NCBI GenBank assembly: GCA_027062145.1
Contig: JAMOTX010000028.1
Location: 1 to 6,550, forward strand
Direction of reading: 5' to 3'
DNA from: Candidatus Altimarinota bacterium
GTDB taxonomy: Bacteria; Patescibacteriota; Gracilibacteria; BD1-5; UBA6164
Length of the DNA stretch: 6,550 nt
Shown here: piece by piece, positions 4,600 to 6,550 of the stretch
How the letters are laid out: every line of letters starts with the position of its first letter
Numbering within the stretch: the first letter of the stretch is position 1
Notes under the pieces: generated by a model
Seen by the model: the letters and a program-made list of their open reading frames with translations, nothing else
Databases searched by the model: none
Told to the model about the DNA's origin: nothing
Program-made: the position numbers and the translations under genes

Positions 4600-6550
4600 A
4601 TGAATATTGAAAAATTTACAATAAATGCTAGTAAAAGAATAGAAGAAGCTCAAAATCTAGCAAATAAACAAAAAAATAACTCCATTCTTCCCTTACATTT
4701 ACTATTTAGTATGCTAACAAGTAATGATTCCATAGTAAAAGAAATTTTATTAGAATTATGAGTTGATATACAAATATTAAGTTCAAATGTAAGAAAAGAA
4801 ATAGAAAAAATCCCTACTATTGATTGAAGTTATCAACTAACACTTTCTCCTGAACTAAATAATGTATTTACTGAAGCTGAAAAAATAGCTGATAACAATA
4901 AAGATCAATATACAACAGAAGAACATCTATTATTAGCCTTAATAGAATATTCTGATAATATTACAAAAGAGATATTAAAAAACCAAGGTGTTGATTATGT
5001 AAAAGTTAAAGAAATTATAGACAATATGAGAAACTGAGAAAAAGTTACAGATAATGATCCAGAATCTAAAATGAATTCATTAAAAAAATATTGAATTGAT
5101 TTAATAGAACTTGCTAAAAGTTGAAAAATTGATCCAGTAATTGGTAGAGAAGAAGAAATAAGAAGAACTCTACAAATACTATCTAGAAGATCAAAAAATA
5201 ACCCTGTTTTAGTATGAGAACCATGAGTTGGTAAAACTGCTATAGTTGAAGGTATTGCACTAAAAATAGTGAATAAAGAAGTACCTGATAACTTAATAAA
5301 TAAAAGAATTATAACTCTTGATATGTGAGCATTACTTGCTGGTGCAAAATATAGATGAGAATTTGAAGAAAGATTAAAAGCTGTTATTAAAGAAGTAGAA
5401 AAATCTAACTGACAAATAATACTATTTATTGATGAAATTCATACTATTGTATGAGCATGAGCTCAAGAATGACAAGGTGATGCTGGTAATTTATTAAAAC
5501 CAAGTTTAGCAAGATGAGCTTTAAAACTTATCTGAGCGACTACCATAAATGAATATAGAAAATATATAGAAAAAGATTCTGCTCTTGAAAGAAGATTTGC
5601 AAAAGTTATTGTTGATCAACCAAGTGAAAAAGAAACTTTAGCTATAATAAGATGAATAAAAGATAAATATGAAGCACATCACGGTTTGAAAATAACTGAT
5701 AAAGCAATTGAAGCTGCTGTAAAACTATCGATAAAATTTATTCCAGATAGACAATTACCAGATAAAGCTATAGATCTTATGGATGAAGCATTATCGTCTG
5801 TAAAAATGAAATCTGTTTCTAAACCAATGGAAGTAGAAATACTTGAGAAAGAACTTAGAACACTAGAAATTGAACTAGAAGCTAAAAAAGCTGAAAAAGA
5901 AGATAAAGAAATTATAAAAAAAATTGAACAAAAAATAGCAAGCAAAAAAGAACAAGTTTCTGCTATAAGTTCAGCTTGGAAAAAAGAAAAAAATTTAATA
6001 GATGAACTCAAAAAAATAAGAGAAAATATTGAAGAATCAAAAACACAAGCTGATCAATATGAAAGAGAGTGAAATTTTTGAGAAGTTGCAAGAATAAGAT
6101 ATTCTGAAATAGTTGAAAAAGAGAAAAAAATAGATGAAGTCTCAAAAAAATTATCAGAATTACATAAAAATTGACAAACTTTTCTAAAAGATAAAGTAAC
6201 TGAAGAAGATATTGCTGAAATTATATCTAAATGGACTTGAATTCCTGCTACTAAATTACTTGAAACTGAAAAAGAAAAATTATTAAATTTAGAAAAAATA
6301 TTAGAAAAAAAAGTAGTATGACAAAATAGCGCAATAATTGCTGTATCAAATGCAATAAGGAGAGCAAGAGCTTGACTCAATGAAGAATGAAAACCTCTAT
6401 GAAGCTTCTTATTTCTATGACCAACATGAGTTGGTAAAACTGAAACAGCAAAAGCTCTATCAGAAGTAATGTTTAATGATAAAAATGCATTTATCAGAAT
6501 AGATATGAGTGAATATATGGAAAAACATGCTGTATCTAGATTAATTGGTA
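4600..6550 (+). CDS. clpB: ATP-dependent disaggregase ClpB (3' end beyond window)
   Basis: ClpB is the hexameric cytoplasmic AAA+ chaperone that, with DnaK, pulls proteins out of aggregates. The first 650 codons are present; the frame stays open at the window edge. Order: N domain with two Clp repeats (about 1-145); first ATPase domain with Walker A GEPGVGKT (206-213), pore-loop Tyr251 (GAKYRGE), Walker B FIDEIHT with Glu279, and arginine fingers Arg331/Arg332; coiled-coil middle domain (about 405-525), very rich in Lys and Glu; second ATPase domain with Walker A GPTGVGKT (607-614). By my numbering the first-domain motifs fall at the same positions as in E. coli ClpB. The coiled coil separates it from short ClpC/ClpA types. 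Twenty-six of 36 glycines are TGA, including Gly206, Gly209, Gly607 and Gly610. The ATG follows an in-frame TAA by 3 nt; no Shine-Dalgarno is seen. Confidence 0.97.

Noticed and set aside
5679..6011. Minus-strand open frame rich in Ser and Phe
   Set aside because: It is the antisense shadow of the Lys/Glu-rich clpB coiled coil, with no start signals and no recognisable domain.
5686..6072. Apparent 128-codon plus-strand gene
   Set aside because: It is in frame with clpB and is simply the longest TGA-free stretch across the coiled-coil middle domain; it is not a separate gene.
6054..6380. Minus-strand open frame
   Set aside because: It is antisense to clpB between the coiled coil and the second P-loop; low-complexity product with no family resemblance.
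1..6550. UGA = tryptophan (mycoplasma-type code)
   Set aside because: TGA falls on P-loop and other invariant glycines, and TGG is used for conserved Trp.

Overview
The window comes from an AT-rich bacterium that reads UGA as glycine (translation table 25), as described for Absconditabacteria (SR1) and Gracilibacteria of the Candidate Phyla Radiation. This can be read directly. In-frame TGA falls on invariant glycines of both ClpB P-loops, the RuvB P-loop, the KVRG segment of LeuRS and the FemAB motifs, while TGG still encodes conserved tryptophans. Under the standard code five of the six genes shatter into fragments.

Layout: (1) 1-342, plus strand: 3' end of leuS. It is followed by a perfectly palindromic terminator shared with the converging gene. 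(2) 379-2675, minus strand, in transcription order: ruvB (2675-1662), a FemAB-family peptidyltransferase gene (1659-760, 2 nt after the ruvB stop), a weak terminator, then a small one-iron superoxide reductase gene (678-379) with its own candidate promoter and a dyad. (3) 2676-2871: a very AT-rich divergent intergenic region with back-to-back promoters. (4) 2872-4500, plus strand: an intact beta-CASP metallo-beta-lactamase-fold nuclease, then a strong terminator. (5) 4534-4599: clpB promoter with a CIRCE-like (HrcA) operator over its -10 box. (6) 4600 to the window end: clpB, cut off in its second ATPase domain.

The most striking signal is the contrast between the beta-CASP gene and its neighbours. 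In the five other genes about 60 of 90 glycines (counted by eye) are TGA. The beta-CASP gene has 32 glycines and none is TGA. It also has the only CGN arginine codons I noticed and the only clear Shine-Dalgarno sequence. The simplest reading is recent acquisition from an AT-rich organism in which UGA is stop; selection against UGA in this gene is the alternative.

The other genes are housekeeping or stress functions: leucine charging (LeuRS), Holliday junction migration (RuvB), cell-wall cross-bridge formation (FemAB), superoxide detoxification (SOR) and protein disaggregation (ClpB). No tRNA, rRNA, CRISPR array, insertion sequence or replication origin was recognised.
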